NCBI RefSeq assembly: GCF_003265705.1
Contig: NW_020312867.1
Span: forward strand, 8,309,470 to 8,373,469
Source of the DNA: Callorhinus ursinus
Lineage: Eukaryota; Chordata; Mammalia; Carnivora; Otariidae
Reading direction: 5' to 3'
DNA length: 64,000 nt
The notes under the pieces were generated by a model that worked only from the letters and a program-made list of their open reading frames with translations, searched no databases and was not told the DNA's origin. The position numbers were made by a program, and so were the translations under genes. Numbering within the stretch: the first letter of the stretch is position 1; each line of letters opens with the position of its first letter. Below, one piece after another: positions 23,101-38,100 of the stretch.

Positions 23101-26100
23101 ATAAAAAGTAGTTGAAGGGTTGGGAACAGCTTGTCTGATCTAACCTTATTTTATAGACAGGAACAGAGGTAAGATGACCTGCCTGAGGTCACCAGCCACT
23201 AATAAAGAGGCAGGGCCAGGGCTGCAGTTCAAGTGTCAAATCCCACTGCAGTGCTCTGCTGTGATGTAGCCAGAATATGGTGGCGAGACTGAAGAACAAG
23301 CACTGGACAGCAATCAAGGGGGTTGGGGTGGATTTTTACACTTTAAGTAGATAGTAATTCTCAGCTCTTTCAGACTCACTGCCCATGTCAAAACAAATAT
23401 TCTGTGAAATCTCGTTTACTTCTCTTGAGATGAAATTCACAGATAATCTAATTGAATGCACACTTCAAAAGGAATCACTATAAAGTCCTAACTATAATAT
23501 AAATGAGAAATAGAGAGTAATTAGTAAGATAATGTCTATTTGATTGTGTAGATGACTGAGCACAGTTACACTGGAAAATTTAGTCAGACATTTGCACTTG
23601 TATATGGAATTATGTTGAATTTCACAATAACAGAAGCTGGCATATACAGATGTATTGGAGCAAAACTCAGATAGTATAAACTGTATTGCTGTTACTAACA
23701 TGACTTTTCAGAAATGATGACCAGTTCTTAGGAGAATGGCAAACAAAATATTAGATGGACAGTGTCTCATTAGATTTGGGTAATTTATGAAGGCTTTACG
23801 CCTCCCTGAATACCTAACAAGACTTTCGAAAGTTGTGTGGGATGCAGGTCATTCTTCTAATGTAGAATTCATTATGTAGAACGTGCAGAGTCTCTGGCAT
23901 CTGCCTCAAGTGCTGTGAGGACCCTCCAACCAGGTGGCAAGCAAAAATCCCCCCAGGGCTTCCACAGTGGCACCTGGAGGCTCTGCCACCCTAACTGGGA
24001 ATCAGGCCTGGAGTTTATAATTATGAAGATTAAAATTCCTAGCCTTGGAAGAACCGAAAGAATCAAAAATAACCATGTCACAACTTCTCCTGAAATAACG
24101 TACCTAGGCACAAATCGTCAGTGTTTGCTAAAACCCTTAGGTAATAGGTTGATGGAGAACTTTATAATGAATAGATCAGGCTGCTAGCACCTGAGCCCAT
24201 AGATCAGTCTTAACACTAAAAGTGGGATAGCCAGACATTAAGTGTCTTCTAATATGATGCAATCGTAATTACACAGCAGCCTGGATGTAGATATAACTCC
24301 CAGATTAAAAGAAGCATGAAGGATAGAAGAATGAGTTAAATAGACACATGAGGATACATGTATTCCAGCCAAAACTGGAATATGAAAATTTTTTACAGGA
24401 TAAATTAACCCTGTTTTCATTTTCAAATAAATGAATGGCATGAGGAAAAAAGGGAGAGTGGGGCTGTTATTAAAAGAGTTATGTCAACTAAATACAGTGT
24501 TGGACCTTGTTTGGATCTGTGAAGCCCTGATACCAAAACCAAAGACCTTACAAGAAAACTACAAACCAGTATCCCTTTTGAATACAGATTTTAAAATCCT
24601 CAACAAAATACTGGCAAAACAAATCCAGCAACGTAGAAAAAGGATTATATACCATGACCAAAAGAAATTTATCCCAGAAATGGTTGGTTTTACATCTGAA
24701 AATAAGTTAGTGTAACATACCACATAAATAGAACAAAGGACAAAAACCACATGTTCATTTCAATAGAGAAAAAGCATTTGACAAAATCCAGCACCCTTTC
24801 GTGATAAAAGGATTTAGCAATAGGAGTTTCTTAATAAATAGCATCTGCAGAAAGCCCACAGCTAATATCCTACTTAATGGAGAAAGACCAAATGCTTTCC
24901 CCCCTAAGATCAGGAAGAAGACAAGAATGTCTGCTCTTGTTACTTTTATACAACATCATACTTGAGATTCTAGCCAGGACAATCACTTGAGAAAAAGGAA
25001 AAGTATCTAGATTAAAAAGGAAGATGTAAAACAAACTGTTTGCCAATTACATGAGATCCTCATATAGGATATCTGAAGGAATCCTCTAAAAAAACTTTTA
25101 AAATAAACAAGTTCAGCAATGTCTCAGGATACACGATCAAAAAAACAAAAATCAGTTGTATTTCTGTATGTTAGCAATGAACAATCTGAAAATTAAGGAA
25201 ATGATCCCATTTATAATAACCCCCAAAGAAAAAATACTTAAGAATAAATTGAACAGAAGTTAACTTGTACACTGAAAACTAACAAAACATTTTTGAAAGA
25301 AATTAAGATCTAAATAATGGAAAGACATTCTGTGTTCATAGATAGGTAGGCTTAATATTGGCAGTATTCTCCCAATCCCAGAGTTTCTTGTTCGCAGGTT
25401 TTTTGTTTTCTGGGGTTTTTGTTTTTGTTTTCAGAAATTGTCAAGCTGATCCTAAAATTCATATGGAAATGCAAGAGAACCAGAATAACTAAAGCAATTT
25501 TGAAAAAGAAAAAAAGAAGACTCACACTTTCCAATTTCAAAACTTACTACAAAGCTACAGTAATCAAGACAGTGTGGTACTAGAATAAGGATAGACATAT
25601 AAAGCCAAGGGAATAGAATTAAGATCCAGAAATAAACCCGTACATCCATGGGCAATTGATTTCAACTAGTGTGCCAAGATAATTCAATGGGGAAACAATA
25701 GTCCTTTCAAATGATGCTGAAACAACTCTATATCCACAGGCAAAAGAATGCAGCTGGACCCCTTCCTCACACAGAAATTGACTTAAAATGGATCATAGAC
25801 CTAGGCATAAGAGAACTATAACACTCCTAGAAGAAAACAGGAATAAATCTTCATGACCTTGACAGTAGTGTCTTAGATACAACACCAAAAGTACAAAGTG
25901 GACTTTGTCAAAATGAAAACCTTTTGTGCATCAAAGGACAGTCAAGAAAGTGAAAAGATAACCCACAGAATGGGAGAGAGCATTTACAAATCATAGTTGT
26001 TAATAGACTTGTATTCAGAATGCATAACCCTCACAACTCAGTAATAAAAAGACAACCCAATTTATAAATGGTTCTACTGGCCCATGAGCATGTGAAAAGA

Positions 26101-29100
26101 TGCTCAACATCATTAATCATTAGGGAAATGGAACTCCAAACCACAGTGAAATAGTACTTGTTTGTGCACATAATCACGTACAACTTCTGTACGGGAATGT
26201 CCATGGTATTATTCATACTAGCCAAAAAGTGGAAACAACCTAAATATCCATCAGCCGATGATCCAATATACAAAGTGACACGTGCATACAGTTGAATGTT
26301 ATTCAGCAGTAAAAAAAAGGATGAAGTACTGATGGATGTCACAACCTGTGTGAGCCTTGAAAACATTTTACTAAGCGAGAGGAGCTACATATTGTATGAT
26401 TTTATGTGAATTGTCCAGAATAGGCAAATCCATAGAGACAGAAAGTAGATTAGTCATTTCCAGGAACTGAGGTGGAGGGATTGGTGGGCATGAATAGGGA
26501 ATGACTGCTAGTGGGTACAGGGTTTCTTCTTGGGGTGCAGAAAATATTCTAACTAGAATATTTGCACACTCTGTGAACATCTAAAGACCATTGCACTGTA
26601 TATTTTAACTGGATGAATTTTATAATATGTGAAATATATCTCAATAACCTGTAAAAGAAAAAAAAAAAAGGTCCCAGCCTTGGCTTTATTGGAAATGTGA
26701 ACACACAGCAATAGAAATGAGGCCTCTGGGTTCAGACTATAAGAGATTGCTCATGATTGAGACTTTGATGTCTTTCCTGCAACTAGAGAATAGTTTGTTA
26801 GTACCTAGGTGGTATTTTATGGGTTCATCATCATACCGACAGAAGTGATTTATTTAAAATTAGCTGCTGAATGCTTTCCCCCTTAGAAACAAGGCATAGG
26901 TATCCACTCTTCACCACTCTTATTCAGCATGGTACTGAACATTTTGCTACGACATTAAGACAAGAAATAAAAGGGATACAGATAAGAGAGGAAGAAATAA
27001 AACAGTTCATGTTTGCAGATGACATAATGGTCCAGATAGGAAATCCCAAGGAATCTACCAAATAATAGCAGTAACAACAGTAATAATAATGAGTTCGGCA
27101 AGGGTCCCAGCCCAGGGCTCAGAACGAATGTGAGCTGGTAACGCAAATGGGATCACAGATTTAAATGTGAAACCTAATGCTACAACACCATAGAACTCAG
27201 AGGAGAAAATCTTCTGAATCTAGGGCTTGCTGAAGCGTTCGCAGGACACTAGAAGCACAATCTTTAACAGAAAGACATGGTTAAATTGTTCTTCATCAAA
27301 ATTAAAAATGTTTTGCTCTATGAAAGACCCTGTTAAGAGAATGAGAACATAAACTACAGACTGGGAGAAAATGTTTACAAACCACACTCCTGACAGAGCA
27401 GTCATATCTAGAAAGATCTAGAACACTCAAAACTCTACAGGTTAAAAAAAACAAACAAACAATTAGAAAATAGGATGAGGATGTGAAGAGATAGCACACT
27501 AAAAGGATACACAGATGGCACACAGCACATGAAAAGGTATTCAGCGCCATTAGGGAAATGGAAATTAAACAATGAAATCCTTCATTGGCTAAAATTAAAA
27601 ATAGAAATGATACCAAATGCTGAGAGGGTGCAGAGAAACTCAATGTCTTATCCATTGCTGGTGGGAATGTAAAATGGTACAGCCATTCAAGAACATTGGC
27701 AGTCTCCTAAGCAAACACTTCCTAGTAAGATCTAGAAATTGTCCTCCTCTGTGTTTATCTTAGAGAAACAAAAATTATGCCCACGCAGAGGCCTGTAGAC
27801 AGATGTTCATAGTAGCTTTATTTGTAATAGCCAAAAACTGGAAGCGATCCAGATGTCCCTGAGTTGGTGAGTGGGTAAGCACACTTACCCCATGGACTAC
27901 TACTCAGCAATGTAAAGGAGCGAACTGTTGATGCACACATTAATGATGGACCTCAGGGTCATCGTGCTGAGGGAAAAAAAGCCAATTCTAAAAGGTCCCA
28001 TACTATACGATTCCACTTACACAACACTTTCAAAATAACAGTATTAATAGATGTGCTAAACAGATTAGTGTTTGCCAGAGGTTAGGGAAGGGGCAGGCTG
28101 TAGGTGTGATTATAAAGGTCGGGGAGGTAGCGTGAGCGAGCTTTGGTGGTATAACTTGGAGAAAACTGGGTGAAGGGTACACAGGATTTCTCTGCACTAT
28201 TTTTCCAACTTCCTATGACTCTAATTATTTTAAAATAAGTATTTAAAAATGTAGATGCTAAGGAGCCACTTAGGTTCTTAAGTTCACAGTATTTCTTGAG
28301 CTCACTAGGTGTGAGGCACTAGATCCAGCCTTGGGTGCTTCGAGAAGACCAGTGACGCCATCTTCTCCTGCTGCCATCTCATCCGGGAGGGCCAGTGTCC
28401 TAGGGAGCACATGCAGGGGGAGCCTGAACCACGCTTGGTGTTCAGGGAAGGCTTCCCCAAGAAGGGGCTGACCTCTCCACAGGCTCCTCAAGAATGCGGA
28501 GTATGCATCAGTCAGTGAAGAGTAGGGTAGGAGGGGTGTTCCAGCATTGAAGGCCTGACCTGTGCAGAGCCCCAGAAGGTTAGGAAGTGGTTAGAGCCAA
28601 GTGCAGTGGTGGGGGCAGGGAGGGGGGTGGTAGTAAGGCAGAAAGCTGAGACTCGTTGTTTCAGCATACCACTCTTAGCACGTGGGACTCGGTCCCTTTT
28701 TACCACCACCCCACCCGCCTCCCCCATATCAAGGAGAGAGTATTGTATGGCGGTCTAGAGCACAGGCTTTGGAAGTTGATCAGCTAGATTCAAACCCTGG
28801 CGTAGCTTTACCTGTCCCTCGGTGAACACATTTAGCCTGGGAGCACCTTGGTCTCCTCATCTGCACCTTGAAAATTATTATGCCTGTCTCAGAGCTCTCT
28901 CAGGATATGGTGTGTCGAGTTCATTGCTGAGAATATAGTAAAGGTTTGATAAGATCCCATTCAGGTAGCAGGTCGAGATCAAAACCAGACTGAAGGTGAA
29001 ATGAGTGGAGGGTCCTCCCAAAGACAGAACCTTTGACTGTGCTTTTAAAGACCTAGCCTCTTCCCCCAGAAAAGGATTTGATGCAGTAGAGCCACTTAGG

Positions 29101-32100
29101 TGTGAGAGTATGGACCTGGAGGTTGTGTTGGGTGACTGCATTTAGGCCCAGCCCCTTATGAACATTGTCCCTTTATCATCGACATTGTCTGCGCTTATCA
29201 AGGAGAGGGGTAACTGCCGTTTCTTGGCTGGTGGCCGTGTTGACCGCTGAAGCAGATGCTTTCATTTATGGTGGCTCATCTTCCAGACAGGCCTGTGAGA
29301 AGATCAGTAGCATCCCCTCTTTACACAGGCAGAGACGGCGGATAAAGACGTAGCGTAACTGCCCAGCGTTACCTAACTGTGAGGGTGAAGACTGGGCCCT
29401 GTGCTCTGCCTGCGCTCTCCCCACTGCACCCTTCAGTTTTAGTTCATGTAATAATCAGTTTGTGTGCAAGTTCAGTATAGTGAGTGCACACGGAGTGTGG
29501 AGAAAAATCCATCGCCTTGCCCTCCCTCAATTAGGTCTTTCTCAAGCCAGTCTGTCTCCCAGGACTAGGGCACTGAACTACATGAGATGGTTGGAGAAGA
29601 GGCGAACGCTTAGGAGGCTTTTTGTCAGCCACTCACCCCCCCTCCACCCCCCGTCCTCGCCAGCCCCTTCCTCTGTCAGCACAGATGTCTGTAATGACAC
29701 CGATTCCTTTATTAGAGCCCCCACCACCACTGAGTTGCCAGGCAACCAGCACTCACGCTTTCACCTTTTTGTTTTTTCCTCAAATGTAGGATTTGGGGGT
29801 GGGGCCTGAGGGCAGGAAGGAGGGAAAAAGAGCAGCATGGGAGCCAGCCCATCTGGCTGCTGCGGGGTGTTCATTAGCCCATCACTGAACAGCCGAGGCT
29901 TGTACGCTGAGTGGGAAATAGCCTCCGCCTCCTTCCGGAGGACACGGCCCTGTGTCTCACCGCTCGCCTTCCACACCCCCATCTTGTGTAGCCCACCCCT
30001 GGGAACCCCCAAAAGCAAACACATGGGGTGTCCGTCGTCGTGCAGAAAAAGATTTGCTTCCCTAAGTGTGTGGCGATGTGTATCCAGACCTTGTCAAGGG
30101 CTACTGGGTCTGATGCTGGCTGCTTCTAGGCCAGGAGTACACGTAGAGAGGACGTTCCATTGTGATGGAGAATTGGGAGTGAAAAGTAGGTCTGTCCTAT
30201 ACTCCTGAGGTCTCTAGGGAAGAATTACTGAAAACAGCCCATCCCTGAGGGAAGGGTTTTTTGTTGTTTTTTTTTTTTAAATCTAAGGCTAGCTCTTGTT
30301 GTTGTTGTCTTACGATTCTAACCCATTTCCCTCTGAGCCATCTGTCCTCAGTCGGACCGTATGCCCCAAATCCTATTCGCTGTTTTGAAAAACCAGTTTT
30401 TCCTACGCTTAACGGGCTTCACTAAAAATAAACCCTTAGATATAGAGCTCTTGTCATTCAAAATTCATTTTCAGCCCCAGTCTGTCTTTACATATTTTTA
30501 ATGTTTCCAATACTTTGTGTTCTGCATTTTCTTCTTAAAATTTCATAATCTGTTTACTAAAGTGCTAAATACATCTTTTTTAGTATCTGGTATTTTATCT
30601 TGCCGATATGCTACAGATTGCCCAACCTCCATGGGGTATTTTAAGCGTGTTCAATTTCTCATCTTAAATAGTAAAGCTGTATGCGTCTGTACATAGTTTT
30701 TTTCTTTTGATTCATTGAGTTATATTTTCCACACCGGCAGATCTCAACATTTTTGGTCTCAGAAACCCTCTTGAACTCTGAATTATTGAGGAAGAATTAT
30801 TAAATTTTGAATTATTAAAGAGTTCTTGGGGCGCTTAAGTGGCTCAGTCAGTTAAGCGACTGCCTTCGGTTCAGGTCATGATCCCGGAGTCCTGGGATCG
30901 AGTCCCGCTCAGGCTTCCTGCTCAGTGAGGAGTCTGCTTCTCCCTCTCCCTCTACTCCTCCCCCCTGTTCATGCTCTCTCTCTCTCTCTCGCTTGCTCTC
31001 TCTCAAATAATTAAAATCTTTTTTTAAAAAGAAGAATTCTTGTTTGGGTTCTTATCAATCAATATTTACCATATTAAAAATTACAGCTGAGTTTTAAAAA
31101 TACACGTTTATTCATTCACTTAAAAACAACAATAAACCCATCACATGTTAACACAAATAAGAGATTTTTACAAAAATATCTATTTTTTTTCCCCAAACAC
31201 AAAAATTCTGCAAGAAGAATGACTTGTTTCACATTGTGGCAGACCTATTTATCATCAGGCATGGAAGACAATTAGATTCTCATTTCTGCTTCTGCATTTA
31301 GTCTGCAGGCAGTGATGTTTTTGTTGAAGCCTTACCAAGACAAGTTATTAGATAAAAGAGAAGAGTAGTTTAATAATGTTTTGAGGGGCGCCTGGGTGGC
31401 TCAGTTGGTTGGGCGTCTGACTCTGGATTTCGGCTCAGGTCATGATCTCAGGGTCTTGGGATCGAGCCCCACGTCAGGCTCTGTGCTCAGTCCAGAGTCT
31501 GCTTGAGATTCTCGCTCTTTCTCCCTCTGCCCCTCCCCCTGCTCGCCCACGCTATAAGTAAGTAAGTAAGTAAATATATAAAATCTTAAAAAATAAAAAT
31601 TAAATCCACTGGTCTGGCATGTCCTTTGAGTGGATCTTTTACCCAGGTATGATATTAGAATAAGGTGTGTTGATCATTTGGGAAATGCTGGTTCACTGAG
31701 TTACGCAGATTTGCTAAATGCTGACTCATTTAATTATCCAATATCAAATCACATTAATATTACCAATCTCATCACCATCAGTCCTGGGAAGCCATCAAAT
31801 TTGAATACAAACTTCCAAATTGCTAATTTTCACTTGAAAGCTTCAGTTTTAATCATTGGCAACAATGTCAGTTGCTTTCATTGTAGTAACAGGCTCACAT
31901 TGTTTGGAGTCTACTATGTAGCCCAAGTCTGAATAGCTGTGGTTTGTCAATCAGTCATTAAGTAAAAATGGTTTTCCATGAAAAAATGGCCAGTTCAGCT
32001 AGCAACTTAACTGCAAAAGTTATTGATAAGTACCATTGTACTTCTGTATGCGGCAGAAGCGCTTTATGCCTGTTTCCCAGTTCATCACATAGAATAGTGA

Positions 32101-35100
32101 AAAAGAGGTGTGTTCAAAGATGGCAGTTTTAGAGCACTTGGTAATTTTTTGCTACTTTATCAAGGACATTCTCAAGTGACACTAGATGTGCGTAGCGCGT
32201 GGCTGGCGAGGGAGGGCACACTGACAGCTAGTTCAGGGCCACTGCTTGGATTCATGCTAAGGCTTCAGTGGTTTTGCTCACCACTGCTTTTGTACCATCA
32301 GTGCAAATTCAACACAGTGAAAAAAAGGACATAGCTTCTAAGATGAAATAGCTTTGATCTCATGGACCTCCTGAAACGAGTTTCAGGGGACCTCCAGGAT
32401 TCTATGGAGGACATTTTGCATCCTTTCTTTTTCTTTTTTAAAAATGTTTACGAGCCCTTTTAGATATCCCCTTTTGTTGACGAGTCTTTCAAATCTCTTG
32501 CCCATTTTCTCTTTCGTTGTCTTTTTATGATTTGCAGGCATTGTTTATGTATTCTGGATTTAGGTCCTTTGTCAGATAAATGTATTACAAATATTTTCCC
32601 TCTGTAGTTTGCCTTTTCACTCTGTCAGTGGTGTTTTTTTAAATTAAAATGTTCTTAATTTGTATGTCATCTAGCTTATCAATGCTTTCTCTTTATGTTT
32701 GGTGTTTTTTTGATCTGTTGAGAAATCTTTGCCCTACCCTAAGGTCATGGAGAATTTCTTATATATTTTCTTCTAAAAGCTTTGCTGTTTTACCTTTTAT
32801 ATTTAGATCTGTAACCCATTTGAAATTAATTTTTATGTGTCGTACAAGATAGGTTGATACTTTACTATATTGATATCAGCACCATATTTTGAAAAGAATT
32901 ATCCTCTACCTATGTCACCTTAATAATTAAATTTTCATTTAATTTCATTAAATTATTAATCATGAAGCTATTATTCCCTGTTCTTAAAATTTGCCCTCAT
33001 TGCTTTTCCTCTTGGAGCCAAATAGATCTCTTCGGTTTTTTCCATGGATGGCCAAGTTAGTTCAATAATAATTATACAGCCTCTGTTTGTTGAGTGTCAG
33101 CTATTCCAAGCAACAAGCTAGGCCTTCATATGTTCTTATTTAATCCTCTCAACCCCATGAGATTGATAAGGGCTAGCCCCATTACAAGAAAGGAAACTGA
33201 GGTTCATCTATAATAAGTAACTTGATCACAACCAGTATAAAGCGGAAATTGTGATATAATAATAGAATATTGGATACCACTTATTGAACTCTTCGTTATG
33301 TACCAGGTGTTACACTTTTGTAAACATTCTCATTTGATACTTAAAACAACCTTGAGAAATAGATAGTGTTGTCACATTTCACAGGAGAGAAAGCTAGGGC
33401 TTAGGGATTTCAGGACCTGCCCTAAATTACACAGCGGTTAGGTGGTGAAGCCAGAATTTGAACTTGGGTCTAACTCTAAAACCTTTACTTTGACCTTCTC
33501 ACAATCTGTTATTCCCAAGTAGGTCTAAGTGTTGCTTGTATGTCAGGCACTGTACTGGGCACTGGGAATACATGACGAGGTATGGACTCAGCCTTCAAGG
33601 AGTTCACAGTCGATCCAGGCTGATGGCCCTATTCATTCCAGATCATAAGTCTTTTAAAAACAATGATGTATTTCTGAGGTCTGCTAAAGCACAGAGAAGG
33701 GTGATTATTCTGAAAGATTGAGTGGTACAAGATAGAAGGAAAGGCCTCACAGAGATAATACCTGATGGGCTAAGTTTTAAGGACTAATAAAAATTGTGTG
33801 GTATTGGGAGTAATTGGCATGTATGGCTGAGGGGACAGTGGGTATAAATGAGGCTGTGAAATCATCTCGTGTGTGTGTGTGTGTGTGTGTTGGGGCGACA
33901 AGGGAGGGAACGGGGGCATTATATGTCACCTGTACTGGCATATGGAAGGAATAGGGGAATGTAAGGAGCACATCACGAGGGGCGCTGTGTGCTAAGGAGC
34001 TAGATTTGATCCTGGGTAATGGGAACCCTCAGAACATTTGGGGTAGAAAGTAGTCTGGTTGGGACCCCTTGAACCCCTGACTTTTCTTTTGAGGAATCCC
34101 AGTTAGGTTCTGACAACTATTAATATTTAGGAAGCCCTTAGTGTGTGCCAAGCAGTTACATTAAGTGTAAATTGTAATCTCTTATTCCTCGTAATGAGAA
34201 TGAGGTAGGTGCTATTGTTATCTCCATTTTATAGAAAAGAAAACGGAGGCACAGAGAGGCTCATTACCTTACCCAAACCAACACAGCTCATGAACACCGG
34301 AGCGGGATTCAGCCCTTAGTATTTCCTCCTTGTAACACACGTGTCAGCAGTCATTTTGAAAGAAACAATCTTGACTTAGATTGTTCCGAGAACAAAGAGA
34401 AAGTAGTGTGATGGAGCTCAGTAAACTGCTGGGGTAGAGAGATGGGTGATGACACTGTAGGGGTAAGCCTGGGCCAGGGCATGCGGAGCCTTGGGGGCAA
34501 GATCAGAAGCAGTAGGAACCCCTGGGTGTGTTTAACAAAGGAGGGACTTCATATGTTTACATTTTATTTTTGAATCTCTCTGGCTCCTTTGTAGAGAATG
34601 GATCATAAAGGGACAAGAGTAGAAACAGACCAGGTCAGGAGCTGACACAGGCACCCAGGCAAGAAACAGTGGTGGTAGGTAGTGACTGGCAGACAGAGCA
34701 GATGATCTTGGGTATATTTGGAAGTATACCTGACAGGACTTGCTGATGGGTTGGCTTAACAAAGGAGAGACAAATCAAGGATGATGCACATGGGGTTTTT
34801 TAGCCAAAGTCATTTCTAATTTGGGGCTACCACAGCTAACACCTCAGGGAACATCCTTTCAAACTTAGAGCACATCTCTGAATATTTCCTCAGCATACAT
34901 TGCTGAAAGTAGAATTACTCCATTAAGGACTAAGCCTGTTTTTAAGATTTTGATGTCGCCCAGTTGTCCTGAACAGTTGTACTACTTGGCATTCCCACTA
35001 TATTTTGATGTTTCCCTATCCTTGCCATATTGCTGGAATTAGTCTCCATTTCCTTTCAAATTATTTAGAAAAGCATCATCCCCATAACATTTGTAAACTA

Positions 35101-38100
35101 ATTGAACCCAAATTCAGTTCTTTGTCTTTGTATGACTTGAGGTCTCCTTTCCTCATTGGCTGTTGGCCTAGGGCCTCTCTCTCAGCTCCTGAAGACCTGC
35201 GACATCTCTTCTCACGTGGCCTCCTCCATCTTCAAAGCCAGCAATAGTTTGTCAAGCCCTTCTCATGCTTTGACTCTCCCCTTCCACCTTCTCTTCTGCT
35301 GCCAACTAGAGAAGGTTTTCTACTTTTTAAGGTCTCATGTGAGTAGATTAGCCCATTCAGATCATCTCCCCTTTGTGAAGTCAGCTGTGCCTTATTACAT
35401 AAAACCATCACAAGAGTGATTTTTCATCACATACACAGGTTCTGGGGATTAGGTAGCATGGAATTCTGAGCAGGGCCATTTCAAGAAATGTTACCTACCA
35501 CAGTCTACCCTCTGGCCTCCCAAATGCAAAATACATCTTCCCCTCCCCTAAGGTTCTTAAGAGTCTTACCCATTACTGTATCAGCTCAGTGTCAAATCTT
35601 ACCTGAATCTCCTCGGCTAGCAGGACCCAATCTCACCTTCTAAATGGTCTAAGTCAGATGCAGTTGAAGCTCCTGAACACAACTCCTATATAGGACTTTT
35701 GACCAGAGAAACAGATTTGCTCCCATCATGCAGTGGTGGGACAAGCAGAGGATAACAGTTACTGATTTCTGACAGGAAAAAATACATGTGCACAAAAATT
35801 ATTCATTGCACCATTATTTATAGTTGCACAGACCAGAAGCAATACCAGTACCTGCAGTCAAAGATGAAATGTTAAAAATTTGCTTCACTTGAATGAGTAT
35901 TACTTTGTCATTAAAAATGTCAAAGCAAAGACAGACAACTTGGGAAATACAGGACATAAGTGGAGGAAAACAGTGGGATCTAAAATTATAATATAATTTT
36001 ATAAAAGCATGTTTATGAAAGAAGACTAGAAAAGAATAGCAAAAAGAATCATTGTGTTTATGGTGACATTTTTCTTAAAATTTGTTAGTATAATTTATGC
36101 ATATCTTTTTCTTTTTTTTCTTTTAAAAATCTTTGTTCACCTAGCCTAAATGCAATACTTCCCAGCCATTCTCAGTTCCCAGTTCACCCTTGAACTCAGA
36201 GGATATCCTCAGGGTGGGGAAAAGGAAAGGGTTAGTGTCCCACTTGCTCAGAGCACTGTAACTGGTGCTCCACATGACCGTGTATACACACTTTTGTCTA
36301 CACTTCTCAGCATCCCCATGTCCCCGGTCCTAGGTTTCCACACTTAGCAGAACAAAGTAAATAATCCCAAACCACCAAAATTTCCCACCTGAACTTGTAC
36401 TTTGACAGGCCTAGCCATTTGTGTTCCCCAGACAAGCAAAATCAGGTCACTTGAGAACTTGTGAAAAATGCAGAATCTCAAGTCCCATTCTTGGTCTTCT
36501 GTATTAAAATCTGTACTTTAGCAAGATCCTGCATTGATTCATCTGCACGTTACAGTTTGAGTAGAATTGCCGAGGTGGTTCAGACAGTGCAGCACATATG
36601 TGGTACAGAACTGAAGAGCACTGCAAAAGGCTTTGAAAACAGAACTGACATTGAAACCAGAATTTGGATCCTGAACCCAGCTATGTTGATTGCCTTCTAA
36701 AACGAAAATAGCAGGATTCCCCCAGAGCTTCATAACAAATGTTCAGACTTTGCAGGATACAATCCTAAATTACTGGGCATGCAGAGAACCAAGAAAATCT
36801 CAACTCACAAAAAGACAACAGATGCCAGCACCGAGATGACACAGATGTTGGAATTATCTGGCAAAGATATAAAGCAGCTATTATAAAAATGCTCCAAGAA
36901 GTGAGGGCAAACAGTCTTGAAATGAGGGGAATAATAAGTCTCAGCAAAGAGATAAGAAGCTATAAAGAAGAACCAAATGGAAATTTTAGAATTGAAAAAT
37001 AAAATAATCAAAATAACCTCACTGGATGAATGAGTATCATCAGAATGGTTAAATAACAGAAGGAAGAGTGAACTTGAAGATAGAACACTAGAAACTATCC
37101 TGTCTCAAGACAGAGGGAAAAAAAAGTTTAAAAATGAAGTTTCAGGGGTTTGTGGGCAAATTATAAAAGGTCTAACATTGGGGTGATCAGAGTCTCAGAA
37201 GAAGAGAAAGAGTACAGTACAGAAGAATTATTTGAAGAAAATAATGCCTGAAAACTTCCCAGATCGGGCAAAAGACATAAACCCACAAATTCAAAAAACT
37301 CAGCAAACCCTAAATAGGATAAACCCCAAGGAAGTCCATGCGTGGACATGTAATCAAACTGCTTAAAACTAAAGATCAAGAAAAAATCGTGAAAGCAACT
37401 AGGAAAAAACAATGACTTGGCTTACAGAAGAATAAGAACTTGAATGTCGATTTCTCATCAGAAATCATGGACACCAGGAAGAAGTAGATCCATATTCTTG
37501 GAGAAAAAAGTGTGGAGAAAAAAGAATTGTTAACCCAGAATTCCGGATCCAGCAAATATTTTGCTTTATTTATGAAGGATATTAAGATATTCTTAGCGAA
37601 AGGAAACTAAGAGAATTCTTCAACAGCTCTTCTCAAAAGGAATTGCTAAAGGAAGTTCTTCAGACAGAAGGCAAATGATACCAGATGGAGACTTGGAACA
37701 TCAGGAATGAAAGAAGAGCAATAGAAAAGGTAAATGTCTGGGTAAATATAATTGACTGCTCTCCTCTTGAATTCCCCAAAATATGTTACAGTCGAAAGCA
37801 AAAATCACAGCATTTCAGTGTATGTTGGTGTAACGCAGATCAACTCTAGAATAAAGGGAGGAGAATAATGGACCTATATATGCTGGTACAGTCTCGGCCT
37901 TCTACTTGAAATGGTAAAATACTGTTTCTAAGTAGACTGAAGAAGTTAAGTATGTATATTCAATCCTTGGAGCAACCACTTGGGAAAAAACTCTACAAAG
38001 AGATCTAGTCAGAGACCCTAAAATTAAAAAAAAAAAAAAAAAAAGGAAACAGAAGAATGAAAAAACAGAGGGAACAGTTGGAAAACAAATAATAAATAAT

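Larger units (their letters stand above)
30735..32415 (+). mobile_element. fossil hAT-like DNA transposon split by two SINEs
   Basis: Starts GATCTCAACATTTTTGGTCTC and ends near CCTCCTGAAACGAGTTTCAGG and CCTCCAGGATTCTATGGAGG, phrases I associate with mammalian hAT-Charlie-type elements. It holds A+T-rich internal sequence and two Can-SINEs. No transposase frame survives. The family assignment is from memory and approximate. Confidence 0.5.

Noticed and set aside
26871..27065. Reverse-transcriptase-like peptide (FADDIMV) as a gene
   Set aside because: It is a fragment of a dead LINE-1 ORF2, interrupted on both sides.
31385..31460. tRNA genes at the heads of the ten Can-SINEs
   Set aside because: The tRNA-like part is the SINE promoter region; no copy has an intact acceptor stem or cloverleaf followed by a terminator.
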